Shown here: piece by piece, positions 33,131-43,510 of the stretch
How positions within the stretch are numbered: position 1 is the first letter of the stretch
How the letters are laid out: each line of letters starts with the position of its first letter
DNA from: Nematopogon swammerdamellus
Taxonomy: Eukaryota; Arthropoda; Insecta; Lepidoptera; Adelidae
Length of the DNA: 64,000 nt
Assembly: GCA_946902875.1 (NCBI GenBank)
Contig: OX336340.1
Location: 17,995,566-18,059,565, forward strand
Direction: 5' to 3'
Position numbers and translations under genes: made by a program
The notes under the pieces: model-generated
Seen by the model: only the letters and a program-made list of their open reading frames with translations
What the model was told of the DNA's origin: nothing
Databases searched by the model: none

Positions 33131-33796
33131 ATTATATAAAGTATTATAATATAAAGCAAAGTGAGGTATTTGTGGCCCCAATCTGTGTTTATTTTTCAGC
33201 ATGTTTTGTTATTTTTAGGAAGCCGTGAATAGAATTCATAGAATATTTCAGGCTACGTTGCTGCACCGGTACTGTTGCAAAGTTCGGTCGTCGGGTTCGT
33301 TACTGTTTCACTTCTCACCTATCAAAATGTTATTCAAGACTGGAAACACAGTTTTTTCTCTGTGAAAGTTTCATAGAATTAGATACCTGACAGAGTACTT
33401 GCATTAAAAACGAGGATATAAAAGTCCGAATGAATGGCGATGTCCCCGGCATTGTCCTAGTCTCATTTTAATCGCGCACTAGTTGCAACGAAGCCGAGAT
33501 AGTGGAAACCTCACAAAGGACCTACACAATCGTTATTTCCACCGCGCTGAATAAGTCCTCTCGCGTAATGCTGAGCGTCTGCTCCTGCGAAGTGGAGCGG
33601 CAAATGTCTGCGGACAGGTATAGGCGGTAGAGACGACGAGATAGACCAGTTTACGCTCTCGGCGACAAGATAAGCCTCGGAAAAGTGGAAAACAGAGAGC
33701 CGGCGCGGCGGAGAGGCGCCGCGCTCGTCAGGCGGACATTAGGAGCTCGCGAGGAGGAAACGCCATTAGGCAACGTGGCCGCCGCGCGCCGCGCCG
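33131..33796. other. Spacer turning GC-rich to the right
   Basis: AT-rich to about 33400, then GC-rich. A 78-codon frame at 33685-33921 crosses into the duplicated block and has no recognisable domain. Confidence 0.35.
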
Positions 33797-34450
33797 AGAC
33801 AAACGGCATCGAACCATTGTGGCAACATTATAGGACCGTTAACTTTCTACTGGCCGCGTCGTTATTATTTGTAGGTGTTGTTGGGTGTGGAACTTTTAGT
33901 ACGGCATCCAGGCCAACTTGACTAATTACGAATTCTTTAGAAATTTTTGATATTTATTTTTAAGGTTGAATTTGTAATCGCAGCACTTGCAGGCGAGAGC
34001 AGCAGCTGCAGACCGCCGCGGCCGACTGCCGTGCCGCGACGCGGCATGCGGCGCAACGCAATCAATCAATGCTAACCTATAGAAAACGTTTAGGACATAT
34101 CGCTCGACACAGCAGTCGGGCGCCCCGCACCGAGACAAACGGCATTGAACCACTGTAGCAACATTATTAGGACCGTTAACTTCTACTGGCGTCTCGTTAT
34201 TATTTGTAGGTGTTGGGTGTGGAACTTTTAGTACGGCGTCCGCTAACTTGGCTAATTGCGAATAATTCTACAGCAAATTTTAATATTGATTCTTAATGTA
34301 AAATATGGTGGGTTGCAGCCTGAGGTTGCAGCACTTGCAGGCGAGAACAGCAGCGGCCGACCACCGCCGTGACCGACGACTGCCGTGCCGCGACGCGGCA
34401 GGCGGCGGCAGCCAACCAATGATAAGCTATAGAAATCATCAGCCGCTGCG
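33797..34450. repeat. GC-rich tandem duplication, two units of about 335 bp
   Basis: GAGACAAACGGCAT occurs at 33797 and 34132. Both units continue GGACCGTTAAC, TTATTTGTAGGTGTTG, GTGTGGAACTTTTAGTACGG, GCAGCACTTGCAGGCGAGA and TGCCGTGCCGCGACGCGGCA in the same order. The units have diverged by substitutions and small indels, so the duplication is old. Confidence 0.8.
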
Positions 34451-34502
34451 CTGCTGCCTGCTACAACAACCCACCAAACTCTACCTTTAGACTACTGCGA
34501 GG

Positions 34503-34806
34503 CAGGGCCTGATTTACCAATAGGCTGATTAGGCTCTGGCCTAGGGCGCTACGATTTAGGGGCGCAGAGGGTCTGCGCAGTGCGGGAAATACTAGAAATT
34601 CGGGCACCCACGAATTCGAATTCGCCCATTCACGAGGTCATAATCCTGAGTCGAACCTCCTATTTATTCGTTTATTACAAACATTTGTATTCTTAATCAT
34701 ATTCCCCGACCAGGCTTAGATTTTCCTAGCGCCCCCCAATGGTTAGCTTTGGGGGGCGCTAGGAAAATCAAAGCCTAGGACGAGCAGGATCCTTAATCAG
34801 GCCCTG
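34503..34806. mobile_element. hAT-type MITE, 304 bp
   Basis: TIR CAGGGCCTGATT at both ends; perfect 8-bp target duplication CTGCGAGG at 34495-34502 and 34807-34814. Inside is a subterminal hairpin (TTTTCCTAGCGCCCCCCAA and complement, about 34711-34770). Confidence 0.9.
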
Positions 34807-34814
34807 CTGCGAGG

Positions 34815-35121
34815 GTATAAACTAAAAGCTTACGAAGAATTAAAAAAAAAATTGTTAAAAAATGTAGTAAAGAGAACATAAATTATTTTTAAAATGTACT
34901 GCTTTGGTAATTGCCATAACATAGCAAGTGTTCACGTGCCCTAACATATTAACCATGGTAACCAACTTTGCAAGAAAGTCTTGGAGGGTTTATTTACGTG
35001 TGTCGATTTTCGCACACCGCAAAAGTAGACTGCTTGTGCGTTCACATTCACACGTTCGATTTCGGCCAACTCGAACCCGCCAACTGCGTATTGCTTGATC
35101 AATAAATACTAATCATCAATA
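34815..35121. other. Spacer, no feature recognised
   Basis: Ordinary AT-rich sequence between the hAT MITE and a Helitron-like element. Confidence 0.4.
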
Positions 35122-35501
35122 TCAATACTAATAATAAATCTGCAAGGGATGGTCATGGAGTAAGTTACTTTGTTTTATGAGATACTGCGTTTGTAGACTC
35201 TATGTATGATACTAAAACTAAATTGACGATTTTTAGAAATCTTTTCTATATGTATGTATGTATGTTCCTCCATAACACTTAAACCGATCATCCGAATTCT
35301 ATGAAACTTAGTACAAGCACATTTAACTATACGGGACACAGGATAGGCTAAATAAAATTCAGTTTCGGTTACACTAAGATGTAGCTCTCATACAAACCGA
35401 ATTGTACCGCGCGCCGAAATAAAGGTACGGTAGCGGGCTTACTTACTTTCTTCTTTTTAAATATGAATTTAACGCGAGCGAAGCCGCGGGCAGGAGGTAG
35501 T
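35122..35501 (+). mobile_element. Helitron-like non-autonomous element
   Basis: Near-complete sister of 32754-33130. The last bases are mutated (GCGGGCAGGAGGTAGT in place of GCGGGCAAAAGCTAGT). Confidence 0.7.
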
Positions 35502-36320
35502 ATACATTAAATCGGACACTGTGTGCTGTGCTTCGCTTCCTACATTGTATATAACGATGGCGGCACCCCGCCGCCGCGTCGCGCGTAAAGTTCCCGCGCG
35601 GTAATACGATTATAGCGCGCGACGCAAACTTTTCACACTCAAATTGTTATGCAAATGTCTCTCGGCAGCTAATACTGTTTTATTTTCGAAATTAATTTCG
35701 TCGCGGCCGCAGCCTCGCTCGCTCGTCGCTGTCCGTCGTTTTGTTTCGCCGGAATTACCGCAGGGGTGGCTGGAGCGATGCGTCGCGCTATTTTGAAGGA
35801 TTTACTTAGTTACTTTGTTGTCGTGATAAAGAAAAGCAGTAGCCCGTTACGCTGTCTGTTTGAAAAGCTTTGAAATTATGTGGAGTCGCCTTCGCCCCCG
35901 GCGCCGCGCCGCCGTGTGGAAATCGTCCGACACCCTCATTTTTTGCGCGACGGATTCGGTCTGCCTGCCGGGAGCTGTGTAAGGAAGCGTAAATGATGTG
36001 GGTAGAAACAAAACATTTGTGTACAATTCAAACGAGCACACACTTACCCACGGAATGGGGATTTTCAGCGAATTATTTGTACGGTTGGTTTGACGCGTGT
36101 TAGTAAGTACACAGAAGGATAGCGGTTGTTGACATTAGACTAAGAGCTTTTAAATAATTATGAATGTTTCTTAACGCGTGGCCGCGAGAGCGTCCGTCAT
36201 GGAATTTTATTTAGAGAAGCCGATGATGGTTCTATTGACAACGTGGAGGTGATGACACCTATGCCTTGGAGGGGGAGGGGGGGGGGGGGGGGGGGGGGGC
36301 CCTAAACCAAAAAACTTCTT
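35502..36320. other. GC-rich single-copy-looking stretch
   Basis: CpG-rich blocks (35560-35790, 35880-36000) with ATGCAAAT at 35649 and no repeat seen elsewhere in the window. No coding frame is convincing. A G run lies at about 36271-36299. It could be regulatory DNA. Confidence 0.35.
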
Positions 36321-36553
36321 TGTTAGGCTAAATAAAATTCACTTCCGGTTACGCTAAGATGTGGCTCTCATACAAACCTAATTGTTCCGCGCGCCGAAAT
36401 AAAGGTACGGTAGTGGGCCTCGCCAATCGCCCTTAGTTACTTTCATCGAGAAGATTTATTGTTTACCTGAACGTAGCTCGGCCTTCTTTCTTACTTTCTT
36501 TCTTCTTTTTGAATACGTATTTCACGCGAGCGAAGCCGCGGGCAAAAGCTAGT
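36321..36553 (+). mobile_element. Helitron-like element, 5'-truncated
   Basis: The right-hand part of the 32754 element from GGCTAAATAAAATTCACTTC to GCGGGCAAAAGCTAGT, with an extra block (CCTCGCCAATCGCCCTTAG, ACCTGAACGTAGCTCGGCC) related to the minisatellite at 37795. Confidence 0.7.
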
Positions 36554-37735
36554 CATTATAATAAAAGTGTACTGATGTTCTAATATTTCGGTGACTGTTA
36601 CGACTTGTCACCCGACTGTAAGTTTTCATTCCGGCTTGGACGGATACAGCCTTGTATCAGGTCCTGGGCGCCCAACCTGCCTTCCTCAAAACGTACCAAC
36701 TCATCTATTATCTGGGTGCAAGAAACTACATTATTGAAGAGAGACAATAAAAACCACAGAGATACGTCTATGATAAAATCCGACTACATATGTAAAGCCT
36801 GGGGCCTAATAAAATATATACTGGTCGGGATTCTGGGCCTTTTGAACTGTCTTCGACTTTAGAAACCTTACTAGGAAAGTCAAATGTTTTGTACTGCGAA
36901 TTACTAATCTTGATAGATTACATTACATTACTACATTCCTTGCTGTTTGTTTTGTCAGAAGCAACTGTTCTGAACTTACTACCTTGTTATCGGACCATAA
37001 GAAGATAGAACTCGAAGGATGGTAGCGACGCATGAACTTAAAATGATGTATATGAAACTAGCAAAGTTCACCACTTCGACGCGGAAGTCTAATTGAGTTC
37101 CGCAAAACATATATAATATTATCCTAGTTGGGTCGCCCCGACGACGACGCCTCCGTAACTCCACAAATTACGCTCGAAACTTTTAACTAATTCGCATTCT
37201 TAATTTAGCAAAAACAACATTTGGCAACAGTGCGACCTCCGGGTCGGGTGGGTGTTGCTGCGCTCCCCTCCCCCGCTCCGCCGCCGGGGACAGGAGGACG
37301 GCAGAAGTAATAGAAGCTACGGCAATATATATCAACTGCTAAATCTATTTGCGAAAACTTGCACCATTAGCCTCGGTGCCGGGCGCAGGCGGCGCGGCGC
37401 GATGGTGGCGGGGCGGGGCGCCGGAAACTGCCACCCTAATGGGAGCCGGAGCGGGCTGTTGGCGGCGCCCGGCCGATGACTAATTTACGAGTGTCCACCG
37501 GCGGCCGCGGGGGTGGCGCTCTCACACTCGCCAAAACTTTTTAAAACTACCCGTAATTGGAGACACGAGGCCAGCCGCTTGATTGCGATTTGGCCGAGAA
37601 AAAGTTGTCGCTGAAATTACGCGAAGCCCGATCGGCAACTTTTGCTTTTCTTTTGAAGCGATTTCATGCGTACGCGGTACGATCAAGGTACGATGCGATC
37701 TTTGTTCGTAATTACATTATATACTATTATTACCT
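36554..37735. other. Spacer with GC-rich island
   Basis: No gene is supported. 37210-37560 is strongly GC-rich and CpG-rich with no repeat match in the window. A short frame at 36605 has no recognisable domain. Confidence 0.35.
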
Positions 37736-37794
37736 ACTAGCTGAGCCCGCGGCTCCGCTCGCGTGAAATTCGTATACCAAAGAAGAATGTAAGT

Positions 37795-38045
37795 AACTAA
37801 GGGCGAGGCCGAAGGCCGAGCTGCGTTCAGGTAATCGATAAACCTTCCTAAAGAAAGTAACTAACTAAGGGCGAGGCCGAAGGCCGAGCTGCTTTCAGGT
37901 AAAAGATAAACCTTTCTCAAATAAAGGAAGTAAGTAAGGGCGAGGCCGAAGGCCGAGCTGCGTTCAGGAAAACGATAAACCTTTTGGAAGAAAGGAAGGA
38001 ACTAAGTGCGAGGCCGAAGGCCGAGCTGCGTTCAGGTAAACCAAA
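37795..38045. repeat. Minisatellite, about 4 units of 60-65 bp
   Basis: AAGGGCGAGGCCGAAGGCCG and AGCTGCGTTCAGG recur four times. Each unit contains the short palindrome GGCCGAAGGCC (one off-centre base). The inverted counterpart is at 38735-39180. Confidence 0.85.
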
Positions 38046-38194
38046 AACCCTCTTCCGCCTTCGGGCCTCGCCCTTAAAGACTTCCTTTCTTCGATAGAAT
38101 ATAATATCGTTTACTCAATCTATAAATAAAAAAGTAATATTAATAACTAAAGAATTAAACCTACCTAACAAACATTAAAATAACTATCAAAACG

Positions 38195-38560
38195 GGCATT
38201 TTCGAATGTTCTTAGAGCACTTGCGGCATTACCCCGCTGGATGGCAAGGCTTACCCTTTGAATGAAGTACATAAGCCCTTGATGGCGGGACACCAGTTGC
38301 GTCAACCAGCAGAGGCCCAAGCCTCTTTTGGCTTCACTGCTCCACGGACCGAGGGTTTCAACCGCAAACGCAACAAATTCGAAATCTTGAATTATATTTC
38401 TATATTGCTGCGTTTGAGGCTCTCCGCCCCAGCCTCGGCCGCGCCAGCCGCTCTTGAAGATGCCCTAACGTGACTTGGAGCCAATGTGAGAACCAAAGTG
38501 GCATCCCACATCAAAGAACTACCCTTAGTCCATGGCACTAACGTGATAGCATCGGGCCTC
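38195..38560 (-). pseudogene. Fossil C-terminal domain of a retroelement-type polyprotein
   Basis: On the minus strand, first frame: DGKRPDAITLVPWTKG, SSLMWDATLVLTLAPSHV, AAGAAEAGAESLKRS. After a frameshift near 38405: QDFEFVAFAVETLGPWSSEA. After another: RVSLAIQRGNAASALRTFEN (about 38255-38195). I recall this KRPDG...WDAT...AIQRGNA series downstream of reverse transcriptases in invertebrate repeats. The spaced acidic residues (PD, WD) resemble a restriction-like nuclease fold, which is inference. It is clearly dead. Confidence 0.6.
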
Positions 38561-38734
38561 TTGCCATCCAGCCGGGAATAACCGCGAGGTTCTAGGATGC
38601 ACGGTATATTTGCCGTTAGAAGCGTGGACTTTATAATAAAATTTAAATTAAATTAACTCAATCTTAATATTAATTAACTATGTTATTATATTATTTTATT
38701 CGAGATGATATTATATTATTCGAGATGGTTTAGC

Positions 38735-39180
38735 TTCTTCCTGAACGCAGCTCGGCCTTCGGCCTAGCCCTTAGTTACTTGCTTTCTTCGAGATGGTTTA
38801 TCATTTGTCAGAACGTAGCTCGGCCTTCGGCCTCCCCTTAGTTGCTTACTTTCTTCAAGATGGTTTAGCTTCTTCCTGAACGCAGCTCGGCCTTCGGCCT
38901 CGCCCTTAGTTACTTGCTTTCTTCGAGATGGTTTTTCAATTATCCGAACGTAGCTCGGCCTTCGGCCTCGCCTTAGTTACTTACTTTCTTCAAGATGGTT
39001 TAGCTTCTTCCTGAACGCAGCTCGGCCTGCGGCCTCGCCCTTAGTTACTTACTTTCTTCAAGAATGTTTTTCTTCTTCCTGAACTCAGCTCCGCCTTCCG
39101 CCTCGCCCTTAGTTACTTTCATTGAGAAAGAATATCGTTTACGTTAGCGCAGTCGGCCTTCGGGCCCGCCTTTAGTTACT
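38735..39180. repeat. Minisatellite, about 7 units of 60-65 bp
   Basis: Units of the type CTGAACGCAGCTCGGCCTTC, GGCCTCGCCCTTAGTTACTT, TTCTTCGAGATGGTTT repeat with small changes. This is the reverse complement of the array at 37795. Confidence 0.85.
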
Positions 39181-39384
39181 TACTTTCTTTTTTTTTAATA
39201 AGAATTTCACGCGATCGAAGCCGCGGGCAACAGATATATAAATTTTATTGCACCAATGACAGCGACATAACTTCGACTTTCAATTATTATTTTTATTTAT
39301 CAAACAATTTGTCACCGGCCTGCTCACGTCGAGATGACAGTTCTCCGTTGTCAACATGACATTTAAAATTGTTTTTTACCTTTA

Positions 39385-39935
39385 CTTTGGATTACGTGAT
39401 TTTTATTATATTTTTTAATTATTATGTTCATCCGGGATATACACTGTCACTATAAAAAGTTTCGCCAAATTCCGTTCAGTGGTTTTTGCGAGATGCGCGT
39501 ACAAATAGACATTTTTGCATTTACGATTTTATGATATAATCTTATAATTATATTAATCTTTCTATTAAATTATAATATTTAAGATATAGAAAGAATAGAT
39601 ATGTATAAACTATTGTGTTCAAGTTATAAAAAAGAAGAACTGTAATTTTCGTTGTATCTACTTATTTTTAAATTTCGAATGAATATTTTATTCAAATTGT
39701 ATTTGCTGCCAGTTCTCAAGATATAATTATATACTTTGGACTACGTGATTTTAAACGCGCAATAATGTTTATAATTGTTAATTTTTTTTTATTTTTGTTA
39801 TTTTTTTTTACGTATTATGTTAACCCGGCATATAAACTGCCACTATACAAAGTTTCGTCTAATTCTGTTCAGTGGTTTTTGCGTGATGCGCGTACAGACA
39901 AACAAACAAACAAACAAAAATTTTAAAAACTGTTC
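39385..39935 (+). repeat. Two diverged copies of one repeat
   Basis: TACGTGATTTT, CCGGGATATACACTGTCACT and TTCAGTGGTTTTTGCG at 39388-39495 recur at 39740-39890. Both run into short ACAAA-rich tails. Confidence 0.65.
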
Positions 39936-40029
39936 TAACATGTTCAGTATCTCATTTTAAGCCACCCTGGTTAGTTTTTTTCCGAATACATTCAATGTAC
40001 AGACTTTCTTACCTCTACGATTTTATTAT

Positions 40030-40370
40030 ATGTATAGATTAGGTAATAGGTCTAATTAGCACCTTGTAGCGCCACCAGACTTGTCGCAAAAATGCTTCGA
40101 TTTACCTATGTCATTTCACTTTTTAAGCCTATTACTAAGCTTGCAACGTCTATCTGTCCGTCTGTCCGTCCGTCCGTCCGTCCGTCCGTCCGTCCGTCCG
40201 TCCGTCCGTCCGTCCGTCCGTCCGTCCGTCCGTCCGTCCGTCCGTCCGTCCGTCCGTCCGATGATTGTATCTTTGGAACTCTAATAGCTAACCGGTTGAA
40301 ATTTTCTCAGAATATGTGTTTTTGTGGTGCGGAAACCTCAGTGTGCTAGTCCGACTCGCACTTGGTTTTT
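40030..40370 (-). mobile_element. Microsatellite-bearing repeat with long (TCCG)n
   Basis: Carries the GACTCGCACTTGGTTTTT end of the 31575 family at its right, and a TCCG run of nearly 30 units at about 40147-40260. The run creates spurious SVRP-repeat frames. Confidence 0.75.
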
Positions 40371-40640
40371 ACAGTCTCCTGAGCTGAATACCGGCACAAA
40401 GGCGATTGGAATCTCCGAAAGTAAATGAGCAATGCTAGAATGTAGGTCTCTGTTGCGAGCGGACAAGAGAGCGAAGCCTCCCTCCATCCGTGACGTAGCT
40501 AAATTCAATAATCACGCCTTAGCCGATTCTGATAAGACTTCCCGCGTCATATATTTCTTCCGCACCATTTTAACTTTTTTTATTCGATGCCTGGTCTGGT
40601 GTCAATCAAAGTCGTCCTCCATCAGGCGCAGGGCGTGACT

Positions 40641-40686
40641 GCGGGGCGGGGGCGGGGGGCGGGGCGGGGGGGGGGGGGGGGGGGGC
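40641..40686 (+). repeat. G-rich tract
   Basis: Several GGGG blocks separated by single C residues, then about 20 consecutive G. It could form G-quadruplexes, and the run length is prone to assembly error. Confidence 0.7.
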
Positions 40687-40689
40687 AGG

Positions 40690-41889
40690 GCGAGGCGCCG
40701 TCGGGTACAACAAATATTTCAAGTGTTTAGCCAATTGAAGCGTTTAATCCGAAGGGTCTTATATTGCAACCAGCGAGGCGCCCCGCCGCGCCTCCGCGCC
40801 GCCCGCCCAGCTTCGCGCGAAGGTCACCATTCAGTGTTCGGTCGAAAGGTTGGCCCCTTTCGGCAGTTCAAGCAGATTTATTTATTTAATTTAAGGCTGT
40901 TTATTTTGTTATTTATCTACAGAAAGATTTATGTTACTTTACACTAGAAAAGTATTAATTTTATTTACTTGAATAAAGAAAACAGACATGGATAAGTAGA
41001 TTAAACAAAATAAAAATAGTACTAAATAAATCAATGAAACTAATATAAAAGGAAAAGATAAGGTAGAAAATGAAACAGAATAAGCAACACAAAAAATAAC
41101 AGCCAGAAGAGAAACGAAAACTGCAAAAGCACATAACACAATCGAAAGGTAAAATATAAATTTATATGAGTATGTAAAGTACGAAATAAAAAAAGAAAAA
41201 GAAAAACATATCTCTATGTATCCTACCTATCACCGTAATTTTGTTTGTAGAGTAAAGTTCTTCTTCTCTACGATAGAGTAGAGTTAGTGGGTCAAAATAA
41301 TTGTATTCCACTCTACCGATAACGCTACTAAATGTAACAGGATTCACATATTTATGTACATCGGTTGTATGTTCTTAATGTAAATTTAATGAGACAATGA
41401 TACATGGAATAGTTGCTCTGAGATCGTGAAATAACAGTGTTTAGTGCTTATGAACAGTAGAATTCTAACCACATGTCGGCAATTCTACAGGTCCGAATGA
41501 GTAAAGTCTGGAACATGGGTCAAAACTTTATGTATGTAACCTTCATAAAGCTACTTCAAGTGATGATATAAAAATAAGATAATTACCCGACAGTATAAGG
41601 CAGTCAACCATTTCGGTTCTGTATTCTTTCGTTTTCCGTTAGAACTTTAAGATTTTCGTTTAGGTTTTCCTGTCAACTACATGAAAGACCGAAATTTCCT
41701 ATTTATTCCGACAGTTTCGCAGATAAGCGTGAGGGGTGCTCTATTTTTGGATACTTTCTTTAATATATTTTAAACTACCTATGCATTTAAAATTACAATT
41801 GTATTCCTTCTAGCCCTTTTCATTGATATGTCACATGATGCACTTGAAATATTTTTTTAACTTTCTAATTTTTCTTCCAAAATTGACCC
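40690..41889. other. Spacer, no gene seen
   Basis: GC-rich to 40870, then AT-rich. Both long frames in this stretch are low-complexity and unconvincing. Confidence 0.4.
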
Positions 41890-42060
41890 CCAAAATCGAA
41901 ATTCGTTCATTTACGCTATACGTCCGTGGTTGGGTAATCAAATTCAATATACATATGAGTACCAAAATTTCAACTTTTTTCATCCAGTAGATTCGAAGAA
42001 AATAAGCTGTGACAGACGGACATTACAGACAGACAGACAGACACAAGAGTGGTCCATCAA
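41890..42060 (+). repeat. Microsatellite-bearing repeat, short relative
   Basis: ACCAAAATTTCAACTTTTTT, AGTAGATTCGAAGAAAATA and an ACAG microsatellite at 42027-42041, the layout of the 31575 family without clear ends. Confidence 0.5.
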
Positions 42061-42061
42061 G

Positions 42062-42805
42062 CTCTTGACAATGATACCGCACTGGATGGAGTTTGATGAA
42101 AAACTAAGCATTTTTAAAGTTCGACAATATGGCACCTAACGCCCGCTATTTTGAATTATTTAAAGAAATTACTCTATGACACTCGCCGCCGGATTGGATT
42201 GGTTCCGCCGTAGTCGGGGAAAAATCAGTTTCGTATTTGTTTGCAAAAACGGCCACGGCGGCGCAGCATTTGCTGCGGTATAGTGAGACTGCCAGTAATA
42301 AATTGAGGCGACATTTTGGGTCGCACAAACTAAATTATATTCGTAAGCTCGACCTAAATTATTATCCATAGTATCCTAACATGACGCATATATGTAAAAC
42401 GTGAAGAGAACTATATGCAGTGAAAGATGCATGTTGATTTTTTTTTTGCATGCGTACGTGCACATAAATATGTACACGCACACACGCGAAGTTGTACACA
42501 TAAGCGAAGTTGTAAACTGATTCAGATTCAGATATTTATTTCGCCATAAAGAACACACAACATTACCAATATTTCATTGAGACATATGTGTATTCAGTAT
42601 GGCTCGTCATCATTTTTTTTGTCGTGTCCCGTTCAGCAATGCAATCTATAAGGAAGAACCGGGTAAGAAACCTTATAGAGTTTTTTTTTAAATATAAGTT
42701 ACATACTAAAGTTTAATTGCTTATATTAAATGTAACATACTACGTCTAAGTAAAAAAGAAAATAAAAGATAGTAAAATACAAAGAAAATAGGGTTCAGTC
42801 AATTC
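42062..42805. other. Spacer, no gene seen
   Basis: TTCAGATTCAGATATTTATT at 42522 resembles an inverted LINE tail of the ATATCTGAATCTGAA type. Otherwise featureless. Confidence 0.4.
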
Positions 42806-42806
42806 A

Positions 42807-42837
42807 TAACATACGCCTATCGGCTAGGCGTATGTTA
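42807..42837. repeat. Short hairpin, 13-bp perfect arms
   Basis: TAACATACGCCTA and TAGGCGTATGTTA around a 5-base loop, 10 bp left of a longer hairpin. Confidence 0.85.
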
Positions 42838-42847
42838 CGTATAATCT

Positions 42848-42933
42848 ACGTTCACAAATCTCTTCATGCTCGCCACTTGCAGAGCTAGGCCCTAACCTGT
42901 GCAAGTGACGTGCATGAAGAGATTTGTGAATGT
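42848..42933 (+). repeat. 86-nt hairpin, 34-bp arms (pre-miRNA-like)
   Basis: TTCACAAATCTCTTCATGC on the left pairs with GCATGAAGAGATTTGTGAA on the right. Arms are 34 nt with three mismatches (two would be G:U in RNA) and an 18-nt loop. Size and pairing fit a microRNA precursor, but MITE cores look the same and no expression evidence exists. Confidence 0.5.
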
Positions 42934-42939
42934 AAATTG

Positions 42940-43505
42940 TCTCGGGATCATAGAGTCTGTCGATCTACCCGCAGCGTCGGCAGTTCGCGCGCATCCCGCA
43001 CCATAGACGGCTCGGGTCGCGGGACGCGGAGACTTTCCTGCTTTTTTTAAATTGAATTCGGAACGATCTATCAGACGCGGGCCGATAAAACAGAGCGCGC
43101 GCCACCGGAGCCTGTACAGTTAATACAGAGCGGGGAAGAGTGAGGGGGGTGTTTAATGTATGGACGAGGCCCGCACGTTTTATCCCTTCGCAGTATTTAT
43201 TTGAGCAGCCGTGAAAGGACGACTCGACTCACCTCGCCGTTTGGACCAAAGCACGTCGGGACCAGGAGGATGTATTTTACCTGTAGGTAATCTACTGTTT
43301 GCGCTGGCACATTGGCTCGCTTTCGATTTTTTTTTCACAGATGGTCGCTTCCCATGGAATTTCTTTCGCTAACGTTTTTGTAAACCGATTATAAATGTAC
43401 GTTTATTTGTATTTTTTCATTAAAAAAGCTCAACTTTTTAGGCGAAACAATAAAAAAACACAAATAAGGCTAGGTTCATCATTTCATTTCCTTCCAGATA
43501 GGTAT
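42940..43505. other. Spacer with GC-rich start
   Basis: 42970-43260 is GC-rich and unlike other parts of the window; no coding frame is convincing. The rest is AT-rich. Confidence 0.35.
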
Positions 43506-43510
43506 TTCAG

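Larger units (their letters stand above)
37736..39240. mobile_element. Composite element between inverted Helitron-like ends
   Basis: Left border ACTAGCTGAGCCCGCGGCTC is an inverted Helitron 3' end; right border AATTTCACGCGATCGAAGCC with GCGGGCAACAG is the same end in direct orientation. Both arms carry the CGAGGCCGAAGGCCGAGCTG minisatellite in opposite orientation. The centre holds a decayed coding segment. Confidence 0.6.

Noticed and set aside
40081..40349. Frames of SVRPSVRP repeats
   Set aside because: Produced by the TCCG microsatellite; no start context or flanking coding sequence.
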